Assembly (NCBI GenBank): GCA_035765895.1
Contig: DASTWL010000062.1
Location: forward strand, 1 to 40,600
Direction of reading: 5' to 3'
DNA length: 40,600 nt
Origin: Verrucomicrobiia bacterium
GTDB lineage: Bacteria > Verrucomicrobiota > Verrucomicrobiia > Limisphaerales > DSYF01
Each line of letters begins with the position of its first letter. The stretch's first letter is position 1. Of the stretch, positions 1 through 8,878 are shown piece after piece. The translations under genes were made by a program, and so were the position numbers. The notes below the pieces were generated by a model. It was given only the letters and a program-made list of their open reading frames with translations, did no database searches and was not told the DNA's origin.

Positions 1-1271
1 CGCAGATCGATGAGGCTCATGTCCACGCCGTCCAGCAAAATGCGCCCGCTCGTCGGCCGGTGAAATCCCGTGATCAGGCCGGCCAGCGTGGACTTGCCGG
101 AGCCGCTGGGACCAATCAGGCCGATGGTTTCACCCGCGGCGACCCGAAACGTGAGGTGCTGCAATGCCGGCGGCGCATCGCCGTCGTCGCTCGCGTAGCG
201 GAAGCTGACCGCTTCAAAGACAAACTCGCCCCGCACCGGTTGAACGCATCGTTTGCCGCGATTTTCTTCAATGTCCGGACAGGCGAGGACTTCGCCAATG
301 CTGCGCAGTCCATCGAAGCCGCGCGTGATGAGCGGCAGCATGGCATTCAACTGCATGACCGCCGCCATGATCGCGTTGAAGTATCCCGCCAGCAGAACCA
401 GGTCGCCCGGCGTCAGCGGCAGGAGTCCGCGATAACTCAGCAATGCCGCCGCGCTCAGGCCGGCGAGATTGAACAGCATCAAAACCGCCCAGCCGGTGGC
501 CCCGAACGTGCCCGCCACAAAGTCAAACGCACGGGCGGCGCTGCGGACGCTGGCAAACCGGTTCTCCAGGCGCGCCACCTCTTCTGCCTCCGCGGCGTGG
601 GCGCGGGTGATGGGAATCATGCTGATCATCCCCAGCACGAGCGAGTTCATGCCCTCGATTTCCCGGCGCAGGTTCTCGTTGTGCTGCTGCAGGCGCCCCG
701 CCAGGCAATGGCGCACAAGCCAGATCAGCGGCACGAAGAACAGGAACACCGGCAGAAACGCCGGCACGCGCCACGCCGTGACGCCCAGCGCCACCAGAAT
801 CGTTACCGCCGCAAAGAAGCCAACGTCCACAATCTGGCGGCTCAACATCTCAACGGACTCCACGTCGCGTGTGACCTTCGTCTGCAAAGCGCCGGTGCTG
901 GCCCGGCTGTGGTAACTGATTGAAAGCATCTGCAACCGCCGCACCAGCGCCGAGCGCAACCGGACCTCCATGTTGCGGATGCCCCGGCTCAGGCAATGGA
1001 CATACGCGGCCGCACTCGGAATGTTCTGGGCAATCGCCACCGCACCGACGGCGGCGTTGAGCCAGAGCGAGCGCAGTCCGCCGGCGCGTTGCCGGGCGAT
1101 GAGGTCAATGATGTTTGCCGTAATGACGGGCAGAATCCAAACGGGGCTGGCCTTTAACACATAGGAAACCAACGCCAGCAACATCCAGCGGCGCTCAGGG
1201 CGATAAAGCTGATACAGCGTCCACCACGGACGCCGGTCATCAAACCGCATGTCCACCGGATCGGGTTCCAT
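1..1271 (-). CDS. ABC transporter, fused permease-ATPase, exporter type (3' end outside window)
   Basis: About 423 N-terminal residues are visible; the rest lies before base 1. From the ATG at 1271 the protein begins MEPDPVDMRF and has an N-terminal membrane region of the exporter type, with hydrophobic stretches near residues 30-55, 60-85, 140-190 and 260-300. The nucleotide-binding domain then starts near residue 350, with the Walker A motif GPSGSGKST at about residues 387-395. The signature motif and Walker B would fall outside the window. The family (MsbA/MdlB-like half-transporters) acts in the inner membrane as a dimer and exports lipids, drugs or peptides. The start lies 8 bases after the stop of the upstream symporter gene, so the two are probably cotranscribed. 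The substrate is unknown, and its role next to sugar-degradation genes is unclear. Confidence 0.88.
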   Translation of the reverse strand, partial: MEPDPVDMRFDDRRPWWTLYQLYRPERRWMLLALVSYVLKASPVWILPVITANIIDLIARQRAGGLRSLWLNAAVGAVAIAQNIPSAAAYVHCLSRGIRNMEVRLRSALVRRLQMLSISYHSRASTGALQTKVTRDVESVEMLSRQIVDVGFFAAVTILVALGVTAWRVPAFLPVFLFFVPLIWLVRHCLAGRLQQHNENLRREIEGMNSLVLGMISMIPITRAHAAEAEEVARLENRFASVRSAARAFDFVAGTFGATGWAVLMLFNLAGLSAAALLSYRGLLPLTPGDLVLLAGYFNAIMAAVMQLNAMLPLITRGFDGLRSIGEVLACPDIEENRGKRCVQPVRGEFVFEAVSFRYASDDGDAPPALQHLTFRVAAGETIGLIGPSGSGKSTLAGLITGFHRPTSGRILLDGVDMSLIDL

Positions 1272-1279
1272 GGGCGAAT

Positions 1280-3361
1280 TCAAGAGGTGCGGCCCGCGGC
1301 CGCCTGACGGGCCTTTCGCCGGCCATGGGAAAACAACAGCCACCCCACGCCAAACATCATCCCGCCACAGAAAAGAAATGCGAGCCGGCCGCTGAACGGG
1401 TTCGGGATGGCCATGAGCAGCAGAATGAAGCCGCCATACACCAGGCACAGTGCGCCGAGCAGTTTGTAAATCGCCGTCTGCACGCCTTCAACACCGTGCT
1501 TGTCCACCGGCGTCGCCAGATTCGTGAAGAAGTGCTCAATCCTTTCCTGCTCCGGCACCGGCGCGGACTTGTAGAACAGGCTCGTGAAGAAATACCACGC
1601 CGAGCCGATGATGACTGTGCCGCCGAGCGTGGTGACAGCGAGCTTGAGGTAGGTGGTCTCATCGCCATTGAGTCCGCGCAGCCATTGCAAGGCATTGGCA
1701 ATCCGAGGCGAATCCATCACGCCGAGCACAGATGCAGCCGATGCGAAGTGCTGAAAGTCATGTGAAGGATTATTCGGGTCTAAAAGCCAGGAGAAGGCAT
1801 ACGACACCAGTCCCGCGACGAGCCCCGTGCTCCACGCCGACCAACCCGGAGTGCGTTTGCAAAAGAGCCCGTAAATCAGCGGCAGGGCCAGCGGCATGAG
1901 CAAATTGGCCGCGAGCTGGTTCACAAAGTCAAACAGGTTCGTCTCGCGGAAGCGATTCACGGTCAGGGCCAGCACGATGATGATGACGCCAAACAGCAGT
2001 GTGCAGAGTTTGCCCGCCACAAGGAGGTGCTTTTCGGAGGCATTCGGACGAAATATCGGCTTGTAAAGACTGCGGATGGCGATGCCGACATTTTTGTTCA
2101 GACCGGCATCCATGCTGGTCACCGTGGCGCCGAGCATCGCGGACAGCAGCAGGCCGAGCAGCCCCTGGGGCATCACATCCATGGAGACCGCGACAAACGC
2201 CGCTTCGTGTGGCTGCTTGAGCGCCGGGAAGTCTGCCGCGAGATTGGGATGCATGATGGTGGCGGCCATCGACGGAATGAACCAGATGAGCGGCCCCAGC
2301 AGCGTGCCAATCAATGGAATCAACACCATGCGCCGCGCGTCGCGGTCGCTGCGCGTCATCAGATACATCGTCGCGCGTTCCATGTTGTTTTCGTCGGAAA
2401 ATTTCAACCACATCGTGGCCACAACCCAGATCACGATCAGTTCGGGCCGGGCCAGTTCGGTCCAGCGGAAATGCGCGGATGGCACTCTGGCCACCAGGCC
2501 GCTCAGCCCGCCAATCTCCGGCCGCACCAGCACCATGATTGCCGTGCAAAGCGTGACCGTCACAATCAGGAACGCCTGCACGAAGTCGCTCGCCAGCACC
2601 GCCCACGAACCGCCCGCGAACGCCACCAGCGTCACGACCAGGCCCAGCACGATGAGGATCAGGTTCATCTCCTGCCCAACGAGCGCGGCCAGTGGAACGG
2701 CAAGAAAATGCGGCAAGGCGCCCGCCAGCTGCACCAGCCACCCGGACAATTCATGCAGCTGCACCTCAAACACGGACGCCATGAACACGCCGATGGCATT
2801 CAAACCGACGCCAGCGAACAACAGCAACAGCGGCAGTTTGATCCAGGTGTAGAACTGCTCGTTGAACGGCCCGTAACGCAACCGCACGCCTTCCATCCAC
2901 GTGATCACCCGCATGCGCCGGAACCGCACACACGTCACGGTGATGGCGACGAACAGGCCCAGGATCGTGGCGTAAAAAACACACAGCACGAGCGGCCCCG
3001 TTTCATAAACCTTTCCGGCCGCGCCCGTGAACGTCCAGGCGCTGAAACTGAAAATCCACGCTGAGGCACCCGTCAACCACCAGGGCATCGCACCACCGGC
3101 CCGGAAATAATCCGACGTGTCCCTGCTCATGCGCCGGAACACGACGCCAATGACCAGCATGAAGACGAGGTAGAAACCGATGATGACGTAGTCAAACGGA
3201 GAGATGCCACCCCGCATCCCCGCGGCCGGAGCGCCCGCCACCGCCGGGGCCACTTCCGCGCCGACGGCGGAGAACCCGGTCAACGCCCCAACTCCCAGGC
3301 CCAAAAGCAGCAGGGCTCGCACGGTCTGAATCAGCTTCACAGGCATTCGGTAAATGGGCAT
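1280..3361 (-). CDS. sodium:solute symporter (SSS/SLC5 family)
   Basis: A 693-residue inner-membrane protein with 13-14 hydrophobic helices. After an N-terminal hydrophobic segment the SSS core begins with FDYVIIGFYLVFMLVIG and continues with DYFRAGGAMPWWLTGASAW, the helix 1-2 region typical of Na+-coupled symporters. Later segments such as SDFVQAFLIV and GATVTSMDAGLNKN also fit the family. Members import sugars, amino acids or organic acids using the Na+ gradient. The reading frame extends upstream to a TTG at 3382, but ATG at 3361 (or 3346) is the more natural start. It sits 86 bases downstream of the heparinase-like lyase and directly upstream of the ABC gene. By position it is the best candidate for uptake of the mono- or disaccharides released by GH88, GH43 and the lyase; that role is inferred. 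Confidence 0.9.
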   Translation of the reverse strand: MPIYRMPVKLIQTVRALLLLGLGVGALTGFSAVGAEVAPAVAGAPAAGMRGGISPFDYVIIGFYLVFMLVIGVVFRRMSRDTSDYFRAGGAMPWWLTGASAWIFSFSAWTFTGAAGKVYETGPLVLCVFYATILGLFVAITVTCVRFRRMRVITWMEGVRLRYGPFNEQFYTWIKLPLLLLFAGVGLNAIGVFMASVFEVQLHELSGWLVQLAGALPHFLAVPLAALVGQEMNLILIVLGLVVTLVAFAGGSWAVLASDFVQAFLIVTVTLCTAIMVLVRPEIGGLSGLVARVPSAHFRWTELARPELIVIWVVATMWLKFSDENNMERATMYLMTRSDRDARRMVLIPLIGTLLGPLIWFIPSMAATIMHPNLAADFPALKQPHEAAFVAVSMDVMPQGLLGLLLSAMLGATVTSMDAGLNKNVGIAIRSLYKPIFRPNASEKHLLVAGKLCTLLFGVIIIVLALTVNRFRETNLFDFVNQLAANLLMPLALPLIYGLFCKRTPGWSAWSTGLVAGLVSYAFSWLLDPNNPSHDFQHFASAASVLGVMDSPRIANALQWLRGLNGDETTYLKLAVTTLGGTVIIGSAWYFFTSLFYKSAPVPEQERIEHFFTNLATPVDKHGVEGVQTAIYKLLGALCLVYGGFILLLMAIPNPFSGRLAFLFCGGMMFGVGWLLFSHGRRKARQAAAGRTS

Positions 3362-3447
3362 ACCGCCAACCGCAAGGCACAAACCGCTTTCCCAGTTAAA
3401 CTGTGTCCTTTTGGTTTCGAGTGGTTTGGCGTTTCCGCGGCCGCGAC

Positions 3448-5784
3448 CTAATCGTGCGGCCGGGTGATTCGGATCACTTGCTGGCGGGCGTCATAAGGCA
3501 CCTCGCACGCGGCGCCGTTGACAATCACCCGTTCTGGCCGGCTCGCCGCGCGCAGCCGCACATCCATGGTTGGCTGGCCTTGCAGCAGGACATTCAATGT
3601 GCCCTGCCGGTCTCCGGCCGTGAGAAAGACTTTCGACAGCGAATCCAGCACCACCTTGTCATCGCGCCGCAGGTAACTGCCCTGGGCGATAAAGCAGCGT
3701 GAAACCGCATCTGGATCACCCTGGTCACTGTCGCCGGCAAACGTCAGCGCGGTGAGGCAGGCATCCGTCTCCCAACCGTTGACCTTGAGATTCGCGTTGC
3801 GGTGCATGATGCGGCCATCGGCCTGCAGGTTCAGATACACGTCGGTTGTGGTGCCTGCCTGTCGAACCCGCACGCCGATGTAGTTTTCCCCGGTCAACCG
3901 CTCCAACTGCGGCAGGTGGTTCTGGTTGGTTGCATTCACCAGCAGAATGGCGGTGATGAATTTCGTGCGGCGGGTCTGCTCTGACGGCGCGAACGCAAAG
4001 TAGGTGACTTTGGCATCGGGGTCGTGATCCTTGAGGCCGGTCTTTTCGACGAGCCGCATGTCCTCGGGGTAATCCGATGGCAGACCGGCATTCGGAAACG
4101 GTCGCGGAAACAGCGGGCGCACCCGCACCTGCGCCGTCCGCTTCGTGACCGTCAAATCCAGTCCGTCCCGCTTTGCCTCGCCATCCACGTGCAGCAGCCA
4201 CTCGAATTTTCCGGGTTCGAAGGTCTTTAAATCATCAATGATCAGAATCACATCGCCCAGCCAGAGAAAATGACGGTAATTGCGGATGAACAAATGGGAT
4301 GTCGGCCCGGTGGCATCGGCCAGAACATATTTCAAATCCCCTGCGTCCATCAGGTGCGACACGGTGCCGGGGAACTTCGAGCCGAAATAGGTGTCCTCCG
4401 GATTTTCCGCCATGCCGTCGAACAACACGACGTTGTGGGCCCGGCTTTGGCGGTAGTATTCGTCGTATTCAGGGCGGCTGTAGCTGCAATTCCCCGAATC
4501 AATCAGCAAATTTTCGCCATCGTGAAACAGGATGAATGAGCCCGCATCGGCATGGGAATGGTTCCAAGTCATGCCGGATTTCACCGCCAGCAGCGTGGCG
4601 TTCTTGTTCCACGAGGACCGCAGCGTGGCCCAGCCCATGTCGCCATAAAGGTTCGACGGTGGCAGGCCGGGCGCGGCCGGCTTTGTGGCCATTTCCGCCT
4701 CACCGGGGAAATACACCAGGCCGAAGGGCGACGTGCGGTCCAGCCCTTCGCGATACTGTGCGGTGCGGAGCTGATTCAAATACCATAGCAAGCGTGGCTG
4801 GTGAAAACCATTCGCCCAGAGCAGCGCCACGGGCCGGCTGCCATCGGCATATAGATTGCCGTCCCCGAAGTTCAGCGACATCACCTTGTCGTCGGCGGGA
4901 TACGAGGTGTTGATGAAGAAATCACCAATCCGGTCCAGCATCGGAATCTCCGGCGGCGCGGGCGCCGCGAGCGCATGATTCCAAGCCAGGCGGAAGAACA
5001 GATACTGCGACAGCGCAAAGGAGGCGTAGTTCACACTCTCGTAAAAGCCGCCCTGCGGGTCAAAGGTGCGCGGCTTGTTGTCAAGCCGGCTGCCCGCGAA
5101 ATCGAACCACTCGACCGAGCCGCCCGAGATGCGCGCCAGCCAGTCCTGCGCCCGCGGCTCCTCGTCCATGACCGCCAGTGCCGCAATGCCGGCATCAAAA
5201 ACACAGGCGCTCCACCAGTTGTGCCCCATCGAATCGAGCGCGTGAATGCGGGTTTCGCCCAGCATCCAGTCATCCAATGTGGGCAACACTCCAAGGTCAA
5301 CGATGCCCTTGGCGATGGCCTTGCGTTCGTCCGGCGAAAGCGCGTCATAAATCGCATCAAAGGCGACAGCGGTTTCAAAGCAACTGTGCGCCGTGCCCAG
5401 ACCGGCGTGCCACGATGGATCACGCCGAAGCAGCACGGGATCGCCCCAATTGGGCTGGGTGCACTCGCGGCTCAAAACAGCGCGCGCCTTCAGGGCAAAG
5501 CGCTTGTCGCCCGTCATGCGGTAGGCAAGACCAAGTTCCTCCAGCGAATCCAGTCCCGGGTTCCCCCGCTCCAGATCTTTGGTCGCGCGAACCAGCAGAT
5601 TCGACCACGCGCGGGCACTCGATGGCTCGCTGGCAATTCGCTCCCTCAGCCGGGTCATTTGCTCCGGCGTGAAGAACAAGCGTGGATGTTCGCCACGCAC
5701 GACCAGGGGTTGAACGGCTGCTGAAAGCCCCGCCGCCAGGAAGGCAACGCCCGTCAGAATAATAAAAACTGCTTTCGTATTCAT
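3448..5784 (-). CDS. heparinase II/III-like polysaccharide lyase, secreted
   Basis: A 778-residue protein with a clear signal peptide (MNTKAVFIILTGVAFLAAGLSA). The N-terminal half is helical (alpha/alpha toroid type) and includes the motif HNWWSACVFDAG. The second half holds the heparinase II/III-like beta-sandwich, with W407-N408-H409-S410-H411-A-D and a following LLIDSGNCSY and RAHNVVLFDG. Proteins of this fold cleave uronate-containing polysaccharides by beta-elimination, leaving an unsaturated uronate end. That product is the substrate of the GH88 enzyme encoded two genes upstream, which supports a shared pathway. Its ATG overlaps the GH43 stop as ATGA (5781-5784), indicating translational coupling. 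The PL family (12, 15, 17, 21 or other) and the polymer cannot be set by eye. Confidence 0.85.
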   Translation of the reverse strand: MNTKAVFIILTGVAFLAAGLSAAVQPLVVRGEHPRLFFTPEQMTRLRERIASEPSSARAWSNLLVRATKDLERGNPGLDSLEELGLAYRMTGDKRFALKARAVLSRECTQPNWGDPVLLRRDPSWHAGLGTAHSCFETAVAFDAIYDALSPDERKAIAKGIVDLGVLPTLDDWMLGETRIHALDSMGHNWWSACVFDAGIAALAVMDEEPRAQDWLARISGGSVEWFDFAGSRLDNKPRTFDPQGGFYESVNYASFALSQYLFFRLAWNHALAAPAPPEIPMLDRIGDFFINTSYPADDKVMSLNFGDGNLYADGSRPVALLWANGFHQPRLLWYLNQLRTAQYREGLDRTSPFGLVYFPGEAEMATKPAAPGLPPSNLYGDMGWATLRSSWNKNATLLAVKSGMTWNHSHADAGSFILFHDGENLLIDSGNCSYSRPEYDEYYRQSRAHNVVLFDGMAENPEDTYFGSKFPGTVSHLMDAGDLKYVLADATGPTSHLFIRNYRHFLWLGDVILIIDDLKTFEPGKFEWLLHVDGEAKRDGLDLTVTKRTAQVRVRPLFPRPFPNAGLPSDYPEDMRLVEKTGLKDHDPDAKVTYFAFAPSEQTRRTKFITAILLVNATNQNHLPQLERLTGENYIGVRVRQAGTTTDVYLNLQADGRIMHRNANLKVNGWETDACLTALTFAGDSDQGDPDAVSRCFIAQGSYLRRDDKVVLDSLSKVFLTAGDRQGTLNVLLQGQPTMDVRLRAASRPERVIVNGAACEVPYDARQQVIRITRPHD

Positions 5785-7469
5785 GCCTCAGAGCCCGGCC
5801 GGTAATAAAAATAGTCAAAATCCGCCACGGCACGCGTGCCGCCGACATCCTGGGCGCAAACGCCTATCATGGCACCCGTGAAACGCAGCGTGCCGCCGTA
5901 GTCGTCTGAGAGTTTGGACGCATCGAGCACCGGACCGATGTTGCACCACGACCGGCCATCCGACGACGCACTGAACTGGAGCCGTTCGCAGTCGAAGCGG
6001 GCGCGCAGGAAGACCTGTTTCCAGTCGTTGATGGCAACTTGACTGTCCAGCAGTTCATCGTAAACGCCGTCATCGGTCAGCACGATGCCGAGCACTTTGC
6101 CGAGTTTTTCATCATGTGTGACGCGCAGATAAAAATGCTGCCGCGTGTCGTAGTAGCCGATCAGCCCCGCCATCTGCGTGAAGTGCGTGGGAGCGAACTC
6201 CAGACACGTTTCGACCGTGAATTGAAAGTGTTGAACGCGCCGCGCGATCAAACTTTGCGTGAACAGCGAATGCATCGAATCACGCCCGCGCAACCGGAGC
6301 CAGCCGGGCCGTTCGGTGAGAGAAAGCCACGATTCATCCGGCGGCACCCGCAACGAACTCCAGCGCAGATCAAGCATCTCCGAGCTGAAGTCATCATGCC
6401 ACGAGGCGCCGTCGTCCGAGCCGGCCGCCAAATCATTCCGGGCGGATGGAATTCCCGACGAGACTCCCAAAGCAACCTTCGGCGCCGGCCATGTTTCCTG
6501 CGGCCTTGTCTCGCCCGTCGCCAGACGCAGCCAGCCATCGCGCCATTCCACGCGCTGGAGGCAGGTTTCGCGCCCCAGCATGCAGCGATGGCCCGCATGC
6601 GCCTCCGCCGAAGCCGTTTTGTCCGGCGAAGCGAGGTTTTTGCCCGCCTTGGTCCTGATGGGCCGGCTGGCCAGGTGCGCGAGATACCATTCACCCGCGG
6701 GCGTCTCAACGAGTTCCCCGTGCCCGGCCTTTTGGAGCATGAGCATCGCGTCCTCGCGCGATGTCAGCACGCTTGGCTGCGGATCCAGTTCGTAAGGCCC
6801 GAGAAGGTCCCGTGCGCGCGCCATCGAGATGCCGTGATTCCAGCCGGTGCCCCCCTCGGCGAGCATCAGATAATACCAGCCGTCGTGTTTATAAAGGTTC
6901 GGTCCCTCGGTGAGGATGTTTGGTTTCTCCAGAATCTTGGTCTGCGGTCCGGCCAGCTTGCGTGCGGTGGCGTCGTATTCCTGAATCACGATGCCCGCGA
7001 AGCGATGACGGCCCTTGCGGAAATCCCATTCCATGTTCACGAGCCACTTGCGGCCATCGTCATCATGAAACAGCGACGGATCGAAGCCAATGGAGTTCAG
7101 CTCCACCGGCTCGCTCCACGGTCCACAAACATTTCGGGCCGTCGTGAGGAAAATCCCGATGTCCTTGAATGGCCTGCCCATCCCGGTCTGCCGGATGTTT
7201 GTGTAAACGAGCCAGAATTGCCCGTCCGCATGGCTCAACGACGGCGCCCAAACGCCCGCCGAATCCGCGACGCCGCGCAAATCGAGCTGCGACGTCCGGG
7301 TCAATGCATGTCCGATGAGCTGCCAGTTGGCGAGATCGCGCGAGTGATGAATCGGCACTCCCGGAAACCACTCGAAGGTTGAGTTGGCGATGTAGTAATC
7401 CTCACCCACCCGGCAGAGGCTTGGATCAGGATGAAAGCCCGGCAGAATGGGATTCCGAATCGCAGGCAT
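5781..7469 (-). CDS. glycoside hydrolase family 43 enzyme with C-terminal beta-sandwich
   Basis: A 562-residue enzyme. The GH43 five-bladed propeller opens with NPILPGFHPDPS, where D15 is the expected general base. IGFDPSLFHDDDG follows, and TEGPNLYKHDGWYYL contains the expected general-acid Glu. The last 200 residues or so (from about WHDDFSSEMLDLRWSSLR) form a concanavalin-like beta-sandwich as found in GH43 xylosidase/arabinosidase enzymes. No signal peptide is evident from the ATG at 7469, so it may be cytoplasmic and act on imported oligosaccharides. The frame is open upstream to a TTG at 7547, but those residues do not resemble the family. Likely activities are beta-xylosidase or alpha-L-arabinofuranosidase; other GH43 activities are possible. 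Confidence 0.9.
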   Translation of the reverse strand: MPAIRNPILPGFHPDPSLCRVGEDYYIANSTFEWFPGVPIHHSRDLANWQLIGHALTRTSQLDLRGVADSAGVWAPSLSHADGQFWLVYTNIRQTGMGRPFKDIGIFLTTARNVCGPWSEPVELNSIGFDPSLFHDDDGRKWLVNMEWDFRKGRHRFAGIVIQEYDATARKLAGPQTKILEKPNILTEGPNLYKHDGWYYLMLAEGGTGWNHGISMARARDLLGPYELDPQPSVLTSREDAMLMLQKAGHGELVETPAGEWYLAHLASRPIRTKAGKNLASPDKTASAEAHAGHRCMLGRETCLQRVEWRDGWLRLATGETRPQETWPAPKVALGVSSGIPSARNDLAAGSDDGASWHDDFSSEMLDLRWSSLRVPPDESWLSLTERPGWLRLRGRDSMHSLFTQSLIARRVQHFQFTVETCLEFAPTHFTQMAGLIGYYDTRQHFYLRVTHDEKLGKVLGIVLTDDGVYDELLDSQVAINDWKQVFLRARFDCERLQFSASSDGRSWCNIGPVLDASKLSDDYGGTLRFTGAMIGVCAQDVGGTRAVADFDYFYYRPGSEA

Positions 7470-7515
7470 CGTTATCGCGTGTGGACCAAATTCTAGCCGA
7501 CTCCGGAGGAGGGCC

Positions 7516-7531
7516 AAAGCGGTTTCGCTTT
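7516..7531. repeat. inverted repeat AAAGCG-GTTT-CGCTTT between GH88 and GH43
   Basis: Perfect 6-base arms with a 4-base loop lie in the 84-base gap between two genes of the catabolic operon. A bulged extension adds a GCC/GGC pair. It could be an mRNA stem that tunes relative expression, or an operator half-pair. No U-tract follows, so it is not a standard terminator. Confidence 0.4.
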
Positions 7532-7553
7532 CGGCAAAAACCCGCAAAGCCCT

Positions 7554-8720
7554 TTACCACCATCCCTCGAACTGGAACAAAGCCCGGGACAGCGCCTCCA
7601 TGAGGAAATAGTCGCCCCAGCTCGAGTAGGCGACCCGATTGCCGTAGGCACTCCGCAACACACCGCGGCATCGTTCGTCGGCATTCAGGTAGTCCGGGCC
7701 ACAAATGCGGTTTAACAGGGCATGCAGGGCCTGCTGGATCGCCGCGTCGGCTGCCCCTTGTATCCGCAATTCCTGAAAGCCACAGACGGCCACGGCGGCC
7801 GCCGAGGCGTCCCGGACCCGTTCGGCGCCAGCCGGCAGCCGGAAGTCCCAGACCGGCACCACTTCAGCGTCGAGCTGGGCAATGAATTTGCGCGCCAGCC
7901 GCAACGCGGCCTCGAGATACTTCGGATCGCCGGTGTGGCGATGACTGAGCGCAAATCCATAAATGGCCCACGTCACCCCGCGCGCCCAAAAGGAATCGAC
8001 GGAATGACCGCAGTAGTTGTCACCCCCGACTGGCCGGCCGGTTTGCAAATCAAAGCGAAAGGCGTGATACACCGAACCATCAGGCCGAATGAAGCATTTC
8101 AAGGTGGTATCAGCCTGCCGCACGGCGGCGTCGTAATACTTGGAGCGTCCGGATTCACGCGCGGCCCAGTAGAACAACGGCAGGTTCATCATGCAGTCGA
8201 TGATGGCCAGGTTGTCCTGCTCGGCGGTGTCCAGGCGGCCCCAGGCGCGGATGAAATTGCCAGTCTGGTTGAAACGCTGGTAGAGCGCCTCAGCCGCGGC
8301 CAAACCCACTTCCCGATGTGCCGGGTCGCCGGTCAACTTGTGGAGCGCCACCGAATAGAGCGTGTAAAGGAATCCGGCATCGTGATGCATGTCGAGGAAG
8401 CGCTCCGTCGCCTTCTCGCGATACAGCGGCGCCAGACGCAGGGTATGGTTCAGGAAGTATTCGTCCTTGGTCTGCCGCCAGGCGAGCAACGCCATGCCCG
8501 TGAAGAAGGATGACGTCCAGTTGCCGATATCAAAGAAACCTTCGGTGAAGGTCTCGTAACGCCCGTCCTCGGCCCACGCCCAGGTTTTCGGCGCATCCGC
8601 CAGATCCGCAATGTTGCGGCGCGTCTTGCGCACACACACCTCAAAAGCGTGCCGCAACGTTTCCTGCGCCAACGGCAGCGGCTGCACCGCCGGCGTGCCC
8701 GTAATTGTTCCTTCACACAT
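7554..8720 (-). CDS. glycoside hydrolase family 88, unsaturated glucuronyl hydrolase
   Basis: A 388-residue (alpha/alpha)6-barrel enzyme that removes unsaturated glucuronate or galacturonate from the non-reducing end of lyase products. Family signatures are visible in order: FFDIGNWTSSFFTGM near residue 62, MHHDAGFLYTLYS with D114, AIIDCMMNLPLFYWAA with D175, and the C-terminal barrel motif SFWARGVTWAIYGF. D114 and D175 correspond to the two conserved acidic residues of the family. No signal peptide is seen, so action is probably cytoplasmic. ATG 8720 was chosen because the extension to TTG 8780 has no family similarity. It is the first gene of a five-gene run (GH88, GH43, lyase, symporter, ABC) and lies 158 bases downstream of the lacI-type gene. 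Confident as GH88. Confidence 0.93.
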   Translation of the reverse strand: MCEGTITGTPAVQPLPLAQETLRHAFEVCVRKTRRNIADLADAPKTWAWAEDGRYETFTEGFFDIGNWTSSFFTGMALLAWRQTKDEYFLNHTLRLAPLYREKATERFLDMHHDAGFLYTLYSVALHKLTGDPAHREVGLAAAEALYQRFNQTGNFIRAWGRLDTAEQDNLAIIDCMMNLPLFYWAARESGRSKYYDAAVRQADTTLKCFIRPDGSVYHAFRFDLQTGRPVGGDNYCGHSVDSFWARGVTWAIYGFALSHRHTGDPKYLEAALRLARKFIAQLDAEVVPVWDFRLPAGAERVRDASAAAVAVCGFQELRIQGAADAAIQQALHALLNRICGPDYLNADERCRGVLRSAYGNRVAYSSWGDYFLMEALSRALFQFEGWW

Positions 8721-8878
8721 GGTCTTTGCGCAAATCTCCCAACCTCGCGGTGATTGATTTGCGACAACGAATAAACACAATTCGCCACGCTTGCGACAGC
8801 ATCGCCGTGTTTACACCGTTAAGTCGGAACTTCCATCGGCGGCCAACGCCTCACGTCGGGCGAGGAAAGCAGCAAACT
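8721..8878 (-). promoter_or_regulatory. upstream region of the GH88 operon with a direct repeat
   Basis: This 158-base gap separates the LacI-type regulator gene from GH88. The octamer TTGCGACA (plus strand) occurs at 8759-8766 and 8791-8798, spaced 32 bases start to start, about three helical turns. A weak dyad lies near 8816-8827 (TTACACCGTTAA). These are candidate regulator sites only; no clear sigma-70 promoter was recognised. Confidence 0.25.

Noticed and set aside
2027-3064. 345-residue plus-strand frame rich in His, Gln and Arg
   Set aside because: Opposite the symporter's membrane helices, whose complement gives such composition; no domain seen.
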